Source of the DNA: Flavobacterium potami
Lineage (GTDB): Bacteria > Bacteroidota > Bacteroidia > Flavobacteriales > Flavobacteriaceae
Direction: 5' to 3'
DNA length: 64,000 nucleotides
Assembly (NCBI RefSeq): GCF_020026915.1
Contig: NZ_JAINUY010000001.1
Location: 1,054,001-1,118,000, forward strand
The translations under genes and the position numbers were made by a program. Below, piece by piece: positions 32,451 through 40,882 of this stretch. Position 1 is the first letter of the stretch, and each line of letters begins with the position of its first letter. A model generated the notes under the pieces. It had not been told where the DNA came from and made no database searches. It was given only the letters and a program-made list of their open reading frames with translations.

Positions 32451-32477
32451 ATAATACAAGAATTAATATAAACGTAT

Positions 32478-34619
32478 ATGTCGAATACAAACACAATTAA
32501 TACAAATTTTAAGCATGTAAGCTACCTTTGGGATGATGCTAAAGCCGCAGCATTGGCGGGTGACGAAGTAGCGCTGTTTATTTATCGTTCTAACTTGTTA
32601 GGAGCTGATTTAAGATTGACCAACTACGGAGGTGGAAACACGTCTGTGAAAATTACAGACAAAGATCCTTTAACTGGAGAATCTTCTGAAGTAATGTGGA
32701 TTAAAGGTTCTGGTGGAGATATTGGAACATTGACTAAATCAGGTTGTGCTGCTTTGTATTTAGACAGACTTCGTAATTTGGAGAATGTTTACAGAGGAAT
32801 CGAATTTGAAGACGAAATGGTAGAATTATTCAACCACTGTATTTTCGATTTATCATCAAAAGCGCCTTCAATCGATACGCCATTACACGGTTTTCTTCCA
32901 TTCAAACATATCGATCACTTACATCCAGATGCTGCAATTGCTATCGCTGCAGCGAAAGATGGAAAGAAAATTACTGAAGAATTATTCAACGGAGAAATCG
33001 GTTGGGTTGGCTGGCAACGTCCAGGATTTGATCTTGGTCTTCAGTTAAGAGCTTGTTTAGAAGAAGCAGCTCAAAACGGAAAACAACTACGCGGAATCAT
33101 GTTAGGTTCTCACGGTTTGTTTACTTGGGGAGATACTGCCTTTGAAAGTTATATGAACACATTAGAAGTAATCGAAAAATGTGCTGAATATTTGGAAAGC
33201 AACTACGGAAAATCTCGTCCAGTTTTTGGAGGAAAGAAAATTGACAGTCTTCCAGAAGCAGATCGTAAATTGAAAGCAGCAAAAGTTGCTCCAATCTTAA
33301 GAGGTTTCTGTTCTTCAGAGCGTCAAATGATCGGACATTATACAGACGATGCAAGAGTTTTGGAATTCATCAATTCTAATGATCTTTCAAAATTAGCTCC
33401 ATTAGGAACTTCTTGCCCAGATCACTTTTTAAGAACTAAAATCAGTCCATTGGTTTTAGAATTAGATCCAAACGAAGATTTATCTGATATCGATGCAGTT
33501 AAAGCAAAATTAACTCCTGCTTTTGAAGCATACCGTGCAATGTACAAAGACTATTACAATGCATGTAAAAAATCAAATTCACCAGCAATGCGTGACCCGA
33601 ACCCAGTTGTAATTTTGTATCCTGGAGTTGGTATGTTCACATTTGCTAAAGATAAAACAATGGCACGTTTGGCATCTGAATATTACATCAATGCAGTAAA
33701 CGTAATGAAAGGCGCAGAAGCAGTTTCAGAATATACTTCTTTACCACACCAAGAAGCTTTTGATATTGAATATTGGTTGTTGGAAGAAGCTAAATTACAG
33801 CGTATGCCAAAACCAAAAGCATTATCTGGGAGAGTAGCTCTTATTACAGGTTCTGCGGGAGGAATTGGAAAAGCTATCGCTAAAAAATTCGCTCAAGAAG
33901 GTGCTTGTGTGGTAATTAATGATATCAACGAAGAGCGTTTAGAAGGAGCAACGGCTGAGTTTATTAAATCTTTTGGTAAAGATGCAGTTTCAAGCACTTT
34001 ATTGAATGTTACTGACGAAGTAAGTACAGAAAAAGCATTAGACGAAGCTTCTTTAGCTTTTGGAGGTGTTGATATTGTGGTGAATAATGCTGGAATCAGT
34101 ATTTCTAAATCTATCGCAGAACATACTTTAGAAGAGTGGGATAGATTATATGATATTTTGGTAAAAGGGCAATTCATTGTTTCTAAAGCCGGAATCGAAG
34201 TAATGCGTAAGCAAGGTTTTGGAGGAGATATTGTAAATATCGTTTCTAAAAATGCTGTTGTAGCTGGTCCAAACAATCCTGGATACGGTTCTGCAAAAGC
34301 GGCTCAAGCGCACTTAACACGTTTAATGGCAGCAGAACTTGGTGCAGATAAAATTCGTGTTAACACAGTAAATCCTGATGCTGTAATTTCAGACTCAAAC
34401 ATTTGGTCTGGAGGATGGGCAGAAGGTCGTGCAAAAGCATACGGAGTTACAGTTGAAGAACTTCCGGCTTACTATGCAAAACGTACGTTATTAAATGAAA
34501 TCATATTGCCAGATGATATTGCCAATGCTTGTTATGCTTTTGTTGGAGGTTTACTAGGTAAATCTACAGGGAACGCATTAAACGTAGACGGCGGCGTTGC
34601 CATGGGCTTTTATAGATAA
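32478..34619 (+). CDS. rhaD: Bifunctional rhamnulose-1-phosphate aldolase / lactaldehyde dehydrogenase
   Basis: Fusion enzyme of 713 residues. The N-terminal part (about 20-430) is a class II aldolase/adducin domain with zinc-binding histidines in HIDHLHPD (144-151) and SHG (H212); it splits L-rhamnulose-1-phosphate to DHAP and L-lactaldehyde. The C-terminal part (about 448-713) is a short-chain dehydrogenase with TGSAGGIG (457-464), NNAG (536-539) and YxxxK (Y603, K607), expected to oxidise lactaldehyde to lactate. This form replaces the separate RhaD and AldA of enterobacteria. Followed by a terminator before rhaI. The gene symbol is also written rhaEW in other systems. Confidence 0.93.
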   Translation: MSNTNTINTNFKHVSYLWDDAKAAALAGDEVALFIYRSNLLGADLRLTNYGGGNTSVKITDKDPLTGESSEVMWIKGSGGDIGTLTKSGCAALYLDRLRNLENVYRGIEFEDEMVELFNHCIFDLSSKAPSIDTPLHGFLPFKHIDHLHPDAAIAIAAAKDGKKITEELFNGEIGWVGWQRPGFDLGLQLRACLEEAAQNGKQLRGIMLGSHGLFTWGDTAFESYMNTLEVIEKCAEYLESNYGKSRPVFGGKKIDSLPEADRKLKAAKVAPILRGFCSSERQMIGHYTDDARVLEFINSNDLSKLAPLGTSCPDHFLRTKISPLVLELDPNEDLSDIDAVKAKLTPAFEAYRAMYKDYYNACKKSNSPAMRDPNPVVILYPGVGMFTFAKDKTMARLASEYYINAVNVMKGAEAVSEYTSLPHQEAFDIEYWLLEEAKLQRMPKPKALSGRVALITGSAGGIGKAIAKKFAQEGACVVINDINEERLEGATAEFIKSFGKDAVSSTLLNVTDEVSTEKALDEASLAFGGVDIVVNNAGISISKSIAEHTLEEWDRLYDILVKGQFIVSKAGIEVMRKQGFGGDIVNIVSKNAVVAGPNNPGYGSAKAAQAHLTRLMAAELGADKIRVNTVNPDAVISDSNIWSGGWAEGRAKAYGVTVEELPAYYAKRTLLNEIILPDDIANACYAFVGGLLGKSTGNALNVDGGVAMGFYR

Positions 34620-35004
34620 AGATTGTTTAGGTTTTTTATATAAGTTTGTTTAAGCAAAAGTGGTTTTTTGTGGTCTAGCGTTCGAATTCTTTCGAACGTT
34701 AGATTTTTTTAGACTATATCAATTTGTTTTAAACAGAGAAAACTTAACAAAAAAGTGAAGTAAAACCAGAGTTTAGTTTTTATAGAATTTTTAAGTTGAA
34801 AAATATTTAAACACATAGAAACATAGATCAAAATTTAAGCGAAGAAGGTTTCAGAAAATCAAGATTTTACACATAGCTATATGTGTTAATAGGAGTGAAA
34901 TGCCTTTGAATACAACGATGAGCCTATGATTATTCTTTATGTTAAAAAAAATATACTAACGTATAAAATCTATATATTGTAAACTCTATTAAAATATAAT
35001 AACT
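34620..35004. other. Gap between rhaD and rhaI with terminator and repeats
   Basis: 385 nt without a gene. The first part holds a terminator (34675-34709). The rest contains a repeat of the ACACATAGAAACATAG type near 34811-34826 and an imperfect palindrome ACACATAGCTATATGTGT (34870-34887), probably a dispersed intergenic element. A second promoter for rhaI must lie here, but I cannot assign its boxes safely. Confidence 0.55.
34675..34709 (+). terminator. Rho-independent terminator after rhaD
   Basis: CTAGCGTTCGAA (34675-34686), loop TTCT, TTCGAACGTTAG (34691-34702; one G-T pair), followed by ATTTTTTT. It separates rhaT-rhaD from rhaI-rhaK-lutABC. Confidence 0.8.
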
Positions 35005-36279
35005 ATGTTAATCGGATCAAACCACATCGAATCTCATAACGAGGATTTATTAAAAAAACACCAGAACAAATTAGTTTTCACTGCATCAGAAATTAATGAT
35101 TCAGAAGCGATTATTCAAAAATTAATCGACTTTCAAATTGCGATTCCATCTTGGGCTTTAGGAACAGGAGGAACAAGATTTGGACGTTTTGCTGGAGGAG
35201 GAGAACCTCGTTCTATTGAAGAGAAAATCGAAGACGTTGGTTTGCTTCATAAATTAAATAATGCTTCTGGAGCTATTTCACTTCATATTCCGTGGGATAT
35301 TCCAACCAATTACAATTCTATTAGAGAACTTGCAGCGCAACACGGATTGAAATTTGATGCCATGAACTCGAATACTTTTCAAGATCAAGCAGATTCGGCA
35401 CATTCATACCGTTATGGTTCTTTACAAAACGTAAATAAAGCGGTTCGTAAACAAGCAATTGCTCATAATATTGAAGTAATTCAACACGGAATCGAATTAG
35501 GATCTGAGTCGTTAACCATTTGGTTGGCTGATGGTTCTAACTTTCCTGGACAATTAAACTTCAGAAAAGCATACCAAAATACATTAGAAAGTTTAGAAGA
35601 AATCTACGATGCATTGCCTTCAAACTGGAAATTATTTTTAGAATATAAATGTGCAGAACCTAACTTTTATTCTACAACAGTTGCAGATTGGGGACAATCT
35701 TATTCTTACGTTCAAAAATTAGGAGACAAAGCAAAAACACTTGTTGATTTAGGACATCATTTACCAAACGCAAACATCGAACAAATTGTTTCTATTTTAT
35801 TGATGGACAACAAATTAGGTGGTTTCCACTTTAACGATTCAAAATACGGTGATGACGATTTAACAGCTGGAGCATTAAAACCATATCAATTATTCTTGAT
35901 TTTCAATGAATTGGTTGAAGGAATGGATGCAAGAGGAATGAATCACGCCAAAGATTTAGGTTGGATGATCGATGCTTCTCACAATATCAAAGATCCATTA
36001 GAAGATTTATTACAGTCTGTTGAAGCAATTATGATTGCTTACGCTCAGGCACTTTCTGTAGATAGAAAAGCATTAGAACAGGCGCAAGAAGAAAATGATG
36101 TGGTAAAAGCACAAGAAATTCTTCAAAATGCATTCCGTACAGATGTTCGCGCATTAGTAGCAGAAGCTCGTCTTCGTTCTGGAGCGGCATTAAATCCAGT
36201 AGCATTATATCGTTCACTTCAGGTTAGAGAAAACCTAATTGACGAAAGAGGTTTAAAAACAATGGCCACTGGGTTGTAA
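35005..36279 (+). CDS. rhaI: L-rhamnose isomerase (Pseudomonas stutzeri type)
   Basis: 424-residue TIM-barrel isomerase of the RhaI/D-tagatose epimerase group, converting L-rhamnose to L-rhamnulose. The metal ligands of the P. stutzeri enzyme are matched with almost the same spacing: E213 (FLEYKCAEPN), D248 (LVDLGHH), H275 (GGFHFND) and D323 (GWMIDASHN). E. coli-type RhaA is a different, less similar form. It is the first gene of the second rhamnose transcript and leads into the kinase gene after 97 nt. Recognition is confident. Confidence 0.94.
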   Translation: MLIGSNHIESHNEDLLKKHQNKLVFTASEINDSEAIIQKLIDFQIAIPSWALGTGGTRFGRFAGGGEPRSIEEKIEDVGLLHKLNNASGAISLHIPWDIPTNYNSIRELAAQHGLKFDAMNSNTFQDQADSAHSYRYGSLQNVNKAVRKQAIAHNIEVIQHGIELGSESLTIWLADGSNFPGQLNFRKAYQNTLESLEEIYDALPSNWKLFLEYKCAEPNFYSTTVADWGQSYSYVQKLGDKAKTLVDLGHHLPNANIEQIVSILLMDNKLGGFHFNDSKYGDDDLTAGALKPYQLFLIFNELVEGMDARGMNHAKDLGWMIDASHNIKDPLEDLLQSVEAIMIAYAQALSVDRKALEQAQEENDVVKAQEILQNAFRTDVRALVAEARLRSGAALNPVALYRSLQVRENLIDERGLKTMATGL

Positions 36280-36376
36280 TTATAAATTATGAATAATGAG
36301 TTGTAAGTTGATAAAAGACCTATAACTCATTATATTAAAATTTATAATTTACAATTTACAATTTACAATTAAAGAA
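36280..36376. repeat. Inverted and tandem repeats between rhaI and the kinase gene
   Basis: The gap holds a stem-forming pair (TAATGAGTTGTAAGTTG near 36294 and CTATAACTCATTA near 36330) followed by TTTACAA units repeated three times up to 36369. Probably a palindromic repeat; no terminator T tract. Confidence 0.45.
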
Positions 36377-37738
36377 ATGAATGTAGTTGCGATTTTTGAT
36401 ATTGGTAAAACAAACAAAAAGGTTTTTTTATTTAACGAAAATTATAAAATTGTCTGGGAGAAATCGGTAAATCTGGATGAAACCACAGACGAAGATGGAT
36501 TTCCGTGTGAAGATATCGAAGTACTGAAAAATTGGATTTTAGATCGATTATCTGAAATAAAAGAACTGAAGGATTATGTTTTAAAAGCAATCAATTTCAG
36601 CACTTACGGAGCCAGTTTTGTTTATATTGATGAAAACGGAAAAGTTTTAACTCCTCTGTATAATTATCTAAAAGATTATCCAGAGGATTTAAAATCTAAT
36701 TTCTACGAAAAATACAAAGGAGAAAAAAAGTTTGCTGTAAAAACAGCTTCTCCGGTTTTAGGCAGTTTAAATTCTGGAATGCAGATTTATCGCCTGAAAG
36801 AAGAAAAACCTGAAATCTTCGAAAAAGTAAAATACTGTCTGCATTTGCCGCAGTTTTTAAGTTTTCTTTTAACGAATGAAGCCTACGCTGATATTACAAG
36901 CATTGGCTGTCATACGAATATGTGGAATTTCAAAAAAATGAAATACCACAGATGGCTAAAAGAAGAAAATATTGAAGAAAAAATACCGCCGATACATTTT
37001 GGAAAAGATGTAATCATGACGCGTGAAAACATTGCAATCGGAGTAGGTCTTCACGATAGTTCATCGGCGATTATTCCATACACAATCAACTTTACAGAAC
37101 CTTTCGTATTGTTGTCTACAGGAACTTGGAGTATTTCTTTGAATCCATTCAACAATAAACCGCTAACTTTTGACGAATCGCAAAACGATTGTCTTTGTTA
37201 TTTGCAATACACAGAAAAGCCTGTAAAAGCGGCGCGTTTATTTGCAGGAAACGAACACGAAGTTCAGACGAAACGTTTGGCAGAGCATTTTAATGTTCCG
37301 GTTGATACGTACAAAGAAGTATATTTTGATAAAAAGATAGTCGCTAATTTGAGAGCGCTTAACTTTCAGATTATCTATCCGAAAAAATACAATTTTGATA
37401 TCTTGAATGAATGTCCTTTTCAAAAAAGAGATCTTTCCAATTATAAAGATTACGAAACAGCGTATCATCAATTGATGCTGGATTTGGTAGAACAACAGGT
37501 TTTTTCTACCAATTTGGTAATTCATAATAGTCCGGTAAAAAAGATTTTTGTGGATGGCGGTTTCAGTAAAAATTCGATTTATATGAATTTATTGGCAGAA
37601 GCTTTTCCAGATGTAGAAGTTTATGCGGCTTCGATGGCTCAGGCGAGTGCTTTGGGCGCGGCGTTGGCGATACATCAAAACTGGAATCCGAAACCAATTC
37701 AGAACGATTTAATTGACTTGAAATTCTATAAACATTAG
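36377..37738 (+). CDS. rhaK: FGGY carbohydrate kinase, likely rhamnulokinase
   Basis: 453-residue sugar kinase of the FGGY family, presumably phosphorylating L-rhamnulose to L-rhamnulose-1-phosphate. It starts with the phosphate-1 motif VAIFDIGKTNKKVFLF and has the adenosine-site region DGGFSKNSIYMNLLAEAFPD and the C-terminal QASALGAALA. It is clearly shorter and divergent from E. coli RhaB. The function is inferred mainly from its place between rhamnose isomerase and the lactate genes and from the absence of any other candidate kinase in the operon. Confidence 0.85.
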   Translation: MNVVAIFDIGKTNKKVFLFNENYKIVWEKSVNLDETTDEDGFPCEDIEVLKNWILDRLSEIKELKDYVLKAINFSTYGASFVYIDENGKVLTPLYNYLKDYPEDLKSNFYEKYKGEKKFAVKTASPVLGSLNSGMQIYRLKEEKPEIFEKVKYCLHLPQFLSFLLTNEAYADITSIGCHTNMWNFKKMKYHRWLKEENIEEKIPPIHFGKDVIMTRENIAIGVGLHDSSSAIIPYTINFTEPFVLLSTGTWSISLNPFNNKPLTFDESQNDCLCYLQYTEKPVKAARLFAGNEHEVQTKRLAEHFNVPVDTYKEVYFDKKIVANLRALNFQIIYPKKYNFDILNECPFQKRDLSNYKDYETAYHQLMLDLVEQQVFSTNLVIHNSPVKKIFVDGGFSKNSIYMNLLAEAFPDVEVYAASMAQASALGAALAIHQNWNPKPIQNDLIDLKFYKH

Positions 37739-37833
37739 GTAAAAACGGTCTGTATGTTGTAAATTTGCTGAGAAACGTATTTTTTACATTTTTACTTTAC
37801 ACGCCAAATGAACAACACACTAAATACTACAAC

Positions 37834-38574
37834 ATGAAAATTGGACTTTTTATACCTTGTTATGTCGACCAATTTTATCCAAAAGTAGGAATCGCAACCT
37901 ACGAATTACTACAAAAATTAGGTTGTGACGTCGAGTTTCCGATGGGACAAACCTGCTGCGGACAACCAATGGCCAATAGCGGTTATGCGCATTTAACAAA
38001 AGGATGCGACACCAATTTTATTGCCAATTTTTCTGGATTTGATTACATCGTCTGTCCTTCCGGAAGTTGTGTTTTGCATGTAAAAGACCATTTACACGAC
38101 GAAAAACAAGAAGAGAAAGCGACAGCAATTCGAAATACAGTTTACGAACTGACAGAATTTATAACCGACGTTTTAAAAATTGACCATATAGACGGAAGAT
38201 TTCCGTATAAAGTCGGAATGCACGTAAGCTGTCACGGTCAACGCGGATTAAAGCTTTCGCAAATGACAGAATTAAACGCACCATTTTTCTCAAAACCAGG
38301 TCAATTATTGCATAGCATTAAAGATCTTGATTTAGTTGAATTAACTAGAAAAGACGAATGTTGTGGTTTTGGAGGAACGTTTTGCGTAACCGAAGAAGCT
38401 ATTTCTGTAAAAATGGGTCAAGATCGTATTAAAGATCATGAAAGTCATAATGTGGATTATATTACTGGTGGAGATATGTCTTGCTTAATGCATTTGGATG
38501 GAATTCTAAAAAGACAAAAAAGTAGGATCAAAACCATTCACATTGCTGAAATATTAAACTCACTCGAAAATTAA
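37834..38574 (+). CDS. lutA: Lactate utilisation protein A (Fe-S oxidoreductase subunit)
   Basis: 246-residue protein of the LutA/YkgE family, one of three subunits that oxidise L-lactate to pyruvate. Two CCG-domain cores are visible: C9, C41 and C42 in FIPCYVDQFYP and QTCCGQPM; and C176, C177 in DECCGFGGTF. The ATG at 37834 gives the usual MKIGLFIPCY start; the ATG-like start at 37765 adds 23 unlikely residues. It heads lutABC, placed straight after the rhamnose kinase, and fits the lactaldehyde-to-lactate product of RhaD. Possible membrane partner is not seen. Confidence 0.92.
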   Translation: MKIGLFIPCYVDQFYPKVGIATYELLQKLGCDVEFPMGQTCCGQPMANSGYAHLTKGCDTNFIANFSGFDYIVCPSGSCVLHVKDHLHDEKQEEKATAIRNTVYELTEFITDVLKIDHIDGRFPYKVGMHVSCHGQRGLKLSQMTELNAPFFSKPGQLLHSIKDLDLVELTRKDECCGFGGTFCVTEEAISVKMGQDRIKDHESHNVDYITGGDMSCLMHLDGILKRQKSRIKTIHIAEILNSLEN

Positions 38575-38585
38575 TTTTTTTTTCT

Positions 38586-38741
38586 ACCATTAAGATATTA
38601 AGTGAATTAAGTTTAGCTTGAAATATTTAATGGTTAATAAATAAGAGATTTAAGTGATTTTAAAGCAAGCTTAATTTGCTTTTAATCATTTAGAAATTAA
38701 GGTTATAAAGTTTAGCTTAATTTACTTAATGCCTTAATGGT
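38586..38741. repeat. Palindromic repeat (ACCATTAAGG family) between lutA and lutB
   Basis: ACCATTAAG (38586-38594) opens the gap and CTTAATGCCTTAATGGT (38725-38741) closes it. The latter is the exact reverse complement of the 17-mer at 4521-4537, so the same mobile-like repeat sits in both gaps. Confidence 0.65.
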
Positions 38742-38758
38742 AAAAACAATTTTTACAG

Positions 38759-40159
38759 ATGTCATCAGAAAAAGTAATACCGCACAGCGAAGCCGCAGCA
38801 AAGTTTAACAAAGACGTAGAGCGTGTCAATTGGCATGACGAAACGCTTTGGTTTGTGCGTGCCAAAAGAGATAAATCAGCGCATCAAATTGAAGATTGGG
38901 AACTGCTTCGCGAAACAGCTTCCAAAATCAAATTTAATGTGCTTTCTAATATTCACGATTATTTAGTTGAATTTGAAGCCAATGCCCAACGAAACGGAAT
39001 AATTGTACATTGGGCAGCCGATGCCAAAGAACACAACGAAATTGTGCATTCTATCATGGCCAAACATGAGGTAAAGCAAATGGTGAAATCCAAATCTATG
39101 CTTACAGAAGAATGCCATTTAAATGATTATTTAGCCGAAAAAGGAATAGAAGTAATCGACTCTGATTTAGGTGAATATATCGTTCAGCTTCGAAAAGAAC
39201 CGCCAAGCCATATTGTACTTCCGGCGATTCACTTAAAGAAAGAAGATGTAAGTGAAACTTTCCATGAACATTTAGGTACAGAAAAAGGAAATTTCAATCC
39301 GCAGTATTTGACAGAATCGGCTCGTCAGAGTTTGAGAAATACGTTCTTAACAAGAAAAGTAGCTTTAACCGGAGTCAATTTTGCTGTTGCAGAAACAGGA
39401 GAAATTGTGGTTTGTACCAACGAAGGAAATGCCGATATGGGCGCGCATTTAGCAGACGTTCATATTGCTTGTATGGGATTTGAGAAATTGATTCCGAAAA
39501 GAGAACATTTAGGTGTTTTCTTGAGATTATTGGCTAGAAGTGCCACAGGACAACCTATTACGACTTTTTCTAGCCATTTCAAGAAACCAAGAGACGGGAA
39601 AGAAATGCACATCGTAATTGTAGACAACGGAAGAAGTACACAATTAGGAAGAGAAGAATTTAGAAATTCATTAAAATGTATTCGTTGTGGTGCGTGTATG
39701 AACACTTGCCCAGTTTACAGACGAAGCGGCGGACACAGTTATCACAATGCAGTTGCGGGACCAATTGGTTCTATTTTAGCGCCAAATTTGGATATGAGCA
39801 AAAATGCCGATCTGCCTTTTGCAAGTACACTTTGTGGTTCATGTACGAATGTTTGTCCGGTAAAAATTGATATTCACGATCAATTGTACAAATGGCGTCA
39901 GGTTTTAGTTAAAGAAGGACATACGCCAACTGCGAAAACAGTTGCGATGAAAACAATGGCAAAAGTATTGGCGAATCCGACGGTTTTTAATATCGCTGGA
40001 AAATCAGGACGATTTGTAATGAAAAACGTTCCTGCAATGGTCAATAATAAGATGAATAAATGGTACGATCAGCGCGAAATGCCAGACGTTCCTGAAGAAT
40101 CTTTTAGAGAATGGTACAAGAAAAATTCAAAAGAATCTAAAGATAAAAAGAATGAGTAG
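38759..40159 (+). CDS. lutB: Lactate utilisation protein B (LUD / 4Fe-4S protein)
   Basis: 466-residue iron-sulfur subunit of the lactate oxidation complex. An N-terminal LUD domain (about 60-290) precedes two 4Fe-4S motifs: C307, C310, C313 and C317 in CIRCGACMNTCP, and C359, C362, C366 in CGSCTNVCP. These are all the cysteines needed for two clusters together with a proline-following residue. Its stop codon overlaps the lutC start by 8 nt, showing translational coupling. Cytoplasmic. Firm family call; L-lactate as substrate is from known LutABC work and from the rhamnose setting. Confidence 0.94.
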   Translation: MSSEKVIPHSEAAAKFNKDVERVNWHDETLWFVRAKRDKSAHQIEDWELLRETASKIKFNVLSNIHDYLVEFEANAQRNGIIVHWAADAKEHNEIVHSIMAKHEVKQMVKSKSMLTEECHLNDYLAEKGIEVIDSDLGEYIVQLRKEPPSHIVLPAIHLKKEDVSETFHEHLGTEKGNFNPQYLTESARQSLRNTFLTRKVALTGVNFAVAETGEIVVCTNEGNADMGAHLADVHIACMGFEKLIPKREHLGVFLRLLARSATGQPITTFSSHFKKPRDGKEMHIVIVDNGRSTQLGREEFRNSLKCIRCGACMNTCPVYRRSGGHSYHNAVAGPIGSILAPNLDMSKNADLPFASTLCGSCTNVCPVKIDIHDQLYKWRQVLVKEGHTPTAKTVAMKTMAKVLANPTVFNIAGKSGRFVMKNVPAMVNNKMNKWYDQREMPDVPEESFREWYKKNSKESKDKKNE

Positions 40160-40739
40160 TAAAGGCGATATTTTAAAAAGAATAAAATTGAACCAGCCAA
40201 CTGAGGCTGCAGAATTGCCAGATCTAAATCTTTTAGGTTCAGAACAATTTGATGTATTAGAAACCTATAAAACGGTTTTAAAAGGTATTGGAGGAGATCC
40301 TGTTGAAGTTGCTGATTACAACGAAATCATTAATTATATTAAATCGAATTATAATTTAGATAAAAGAGTAATCACAACGCTGCCTGAACTTTCTGAAATT
40401 GCTTCTTTAGATTGGAAAACAGTAGATCCGCATTCGCTTCAAGATGTCGAGTTAACAGTTGTAAAAGCTCATTTTGGAGTGGCAGAAAACAGCGGACTTT
40501 GGGTAACCGATGATATTTTAGGACAACGCGTTGCGCCTTTTATTGCGCAATATTTAGCAATTATAGTGCATAAAAAAGATCTTGTGCGTACGATGCAACA
40601 AGCGTATCAAAGAATCGGAAACATGGAATACGGTTTCGGAACTTTCATTGCTGGACCTTCAAAAACGGCAGATATTGAACAATCATTGGTTTTGGGAGCA
40701 CATGGCGCCAGAGGATTGATTGTGTTTTTATTAGATTAA
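40152..40739 (+). CDS. lutC: Lactate utilisation protein C (LUD domain)
   Basis: 195-residue LUD-domain protein of the LutC/YkgG family, third subunit of the lactate oxidation system. Recognised by VTVVKAHFGVAENSGLWVTD-like region (ELTVVKAHFGVAENSGLWV), FIAQYLAIIVHKKD and the C-terminal FIAGPSKTADIEQSLVLGAH, which ends in GARGLIVFLL. The start ATG lies inside the end of lutB. A terminator follows 46 nt later and ends the rhamnose-lactate transcript. Confidence 0.94.
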   Translation: MSSKGDILKRIKLNQPTEAAELPDLNLLGSEQFDVLETYKTVLKGIGGDPVEVADYNEIINYIKSNYNLDKRVITTLPELSEIASLDWKTVDPHSLQDVELTVVKAHFGVAENSGLWVTDDILGQRVAPFIAQYLAIIVHKKDLVRTMQQAYQRIGNMEYGFGTFIAGPSKTADIEQSLVLGAHGARGLIVFLLD

Positions 40740-40785
40740 AAATAAGTTGAAGTAAAAAACATTTAAAAAATAAAATATTTAATCA

Positions 40786-40822
40786 GGATGCAGAAGTTTT
40801 GTTATTTCTGCATCCTTTTTTG
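40786..40822 (+). terminator. Terminator after lutC, overlapping the next promoter
   Basis: GGATGCAGAA (40786-40795) pairs with TTCTGCATCC (40806-40815), then TTTTTTG to 40822. The T tract also contains a possible -33 TTTG (40819-40822) for the following regulator gene, with TATAATTG at 40844-40851 as its -7 (21-nt spacing, one mismatch). Confidence 0.8.
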
Positions 40823-40882
40823 TAAAATATAGCTAAAATAGCTTATAATTGTACTTTTTACAAGAACATAAAAAAGTATATT

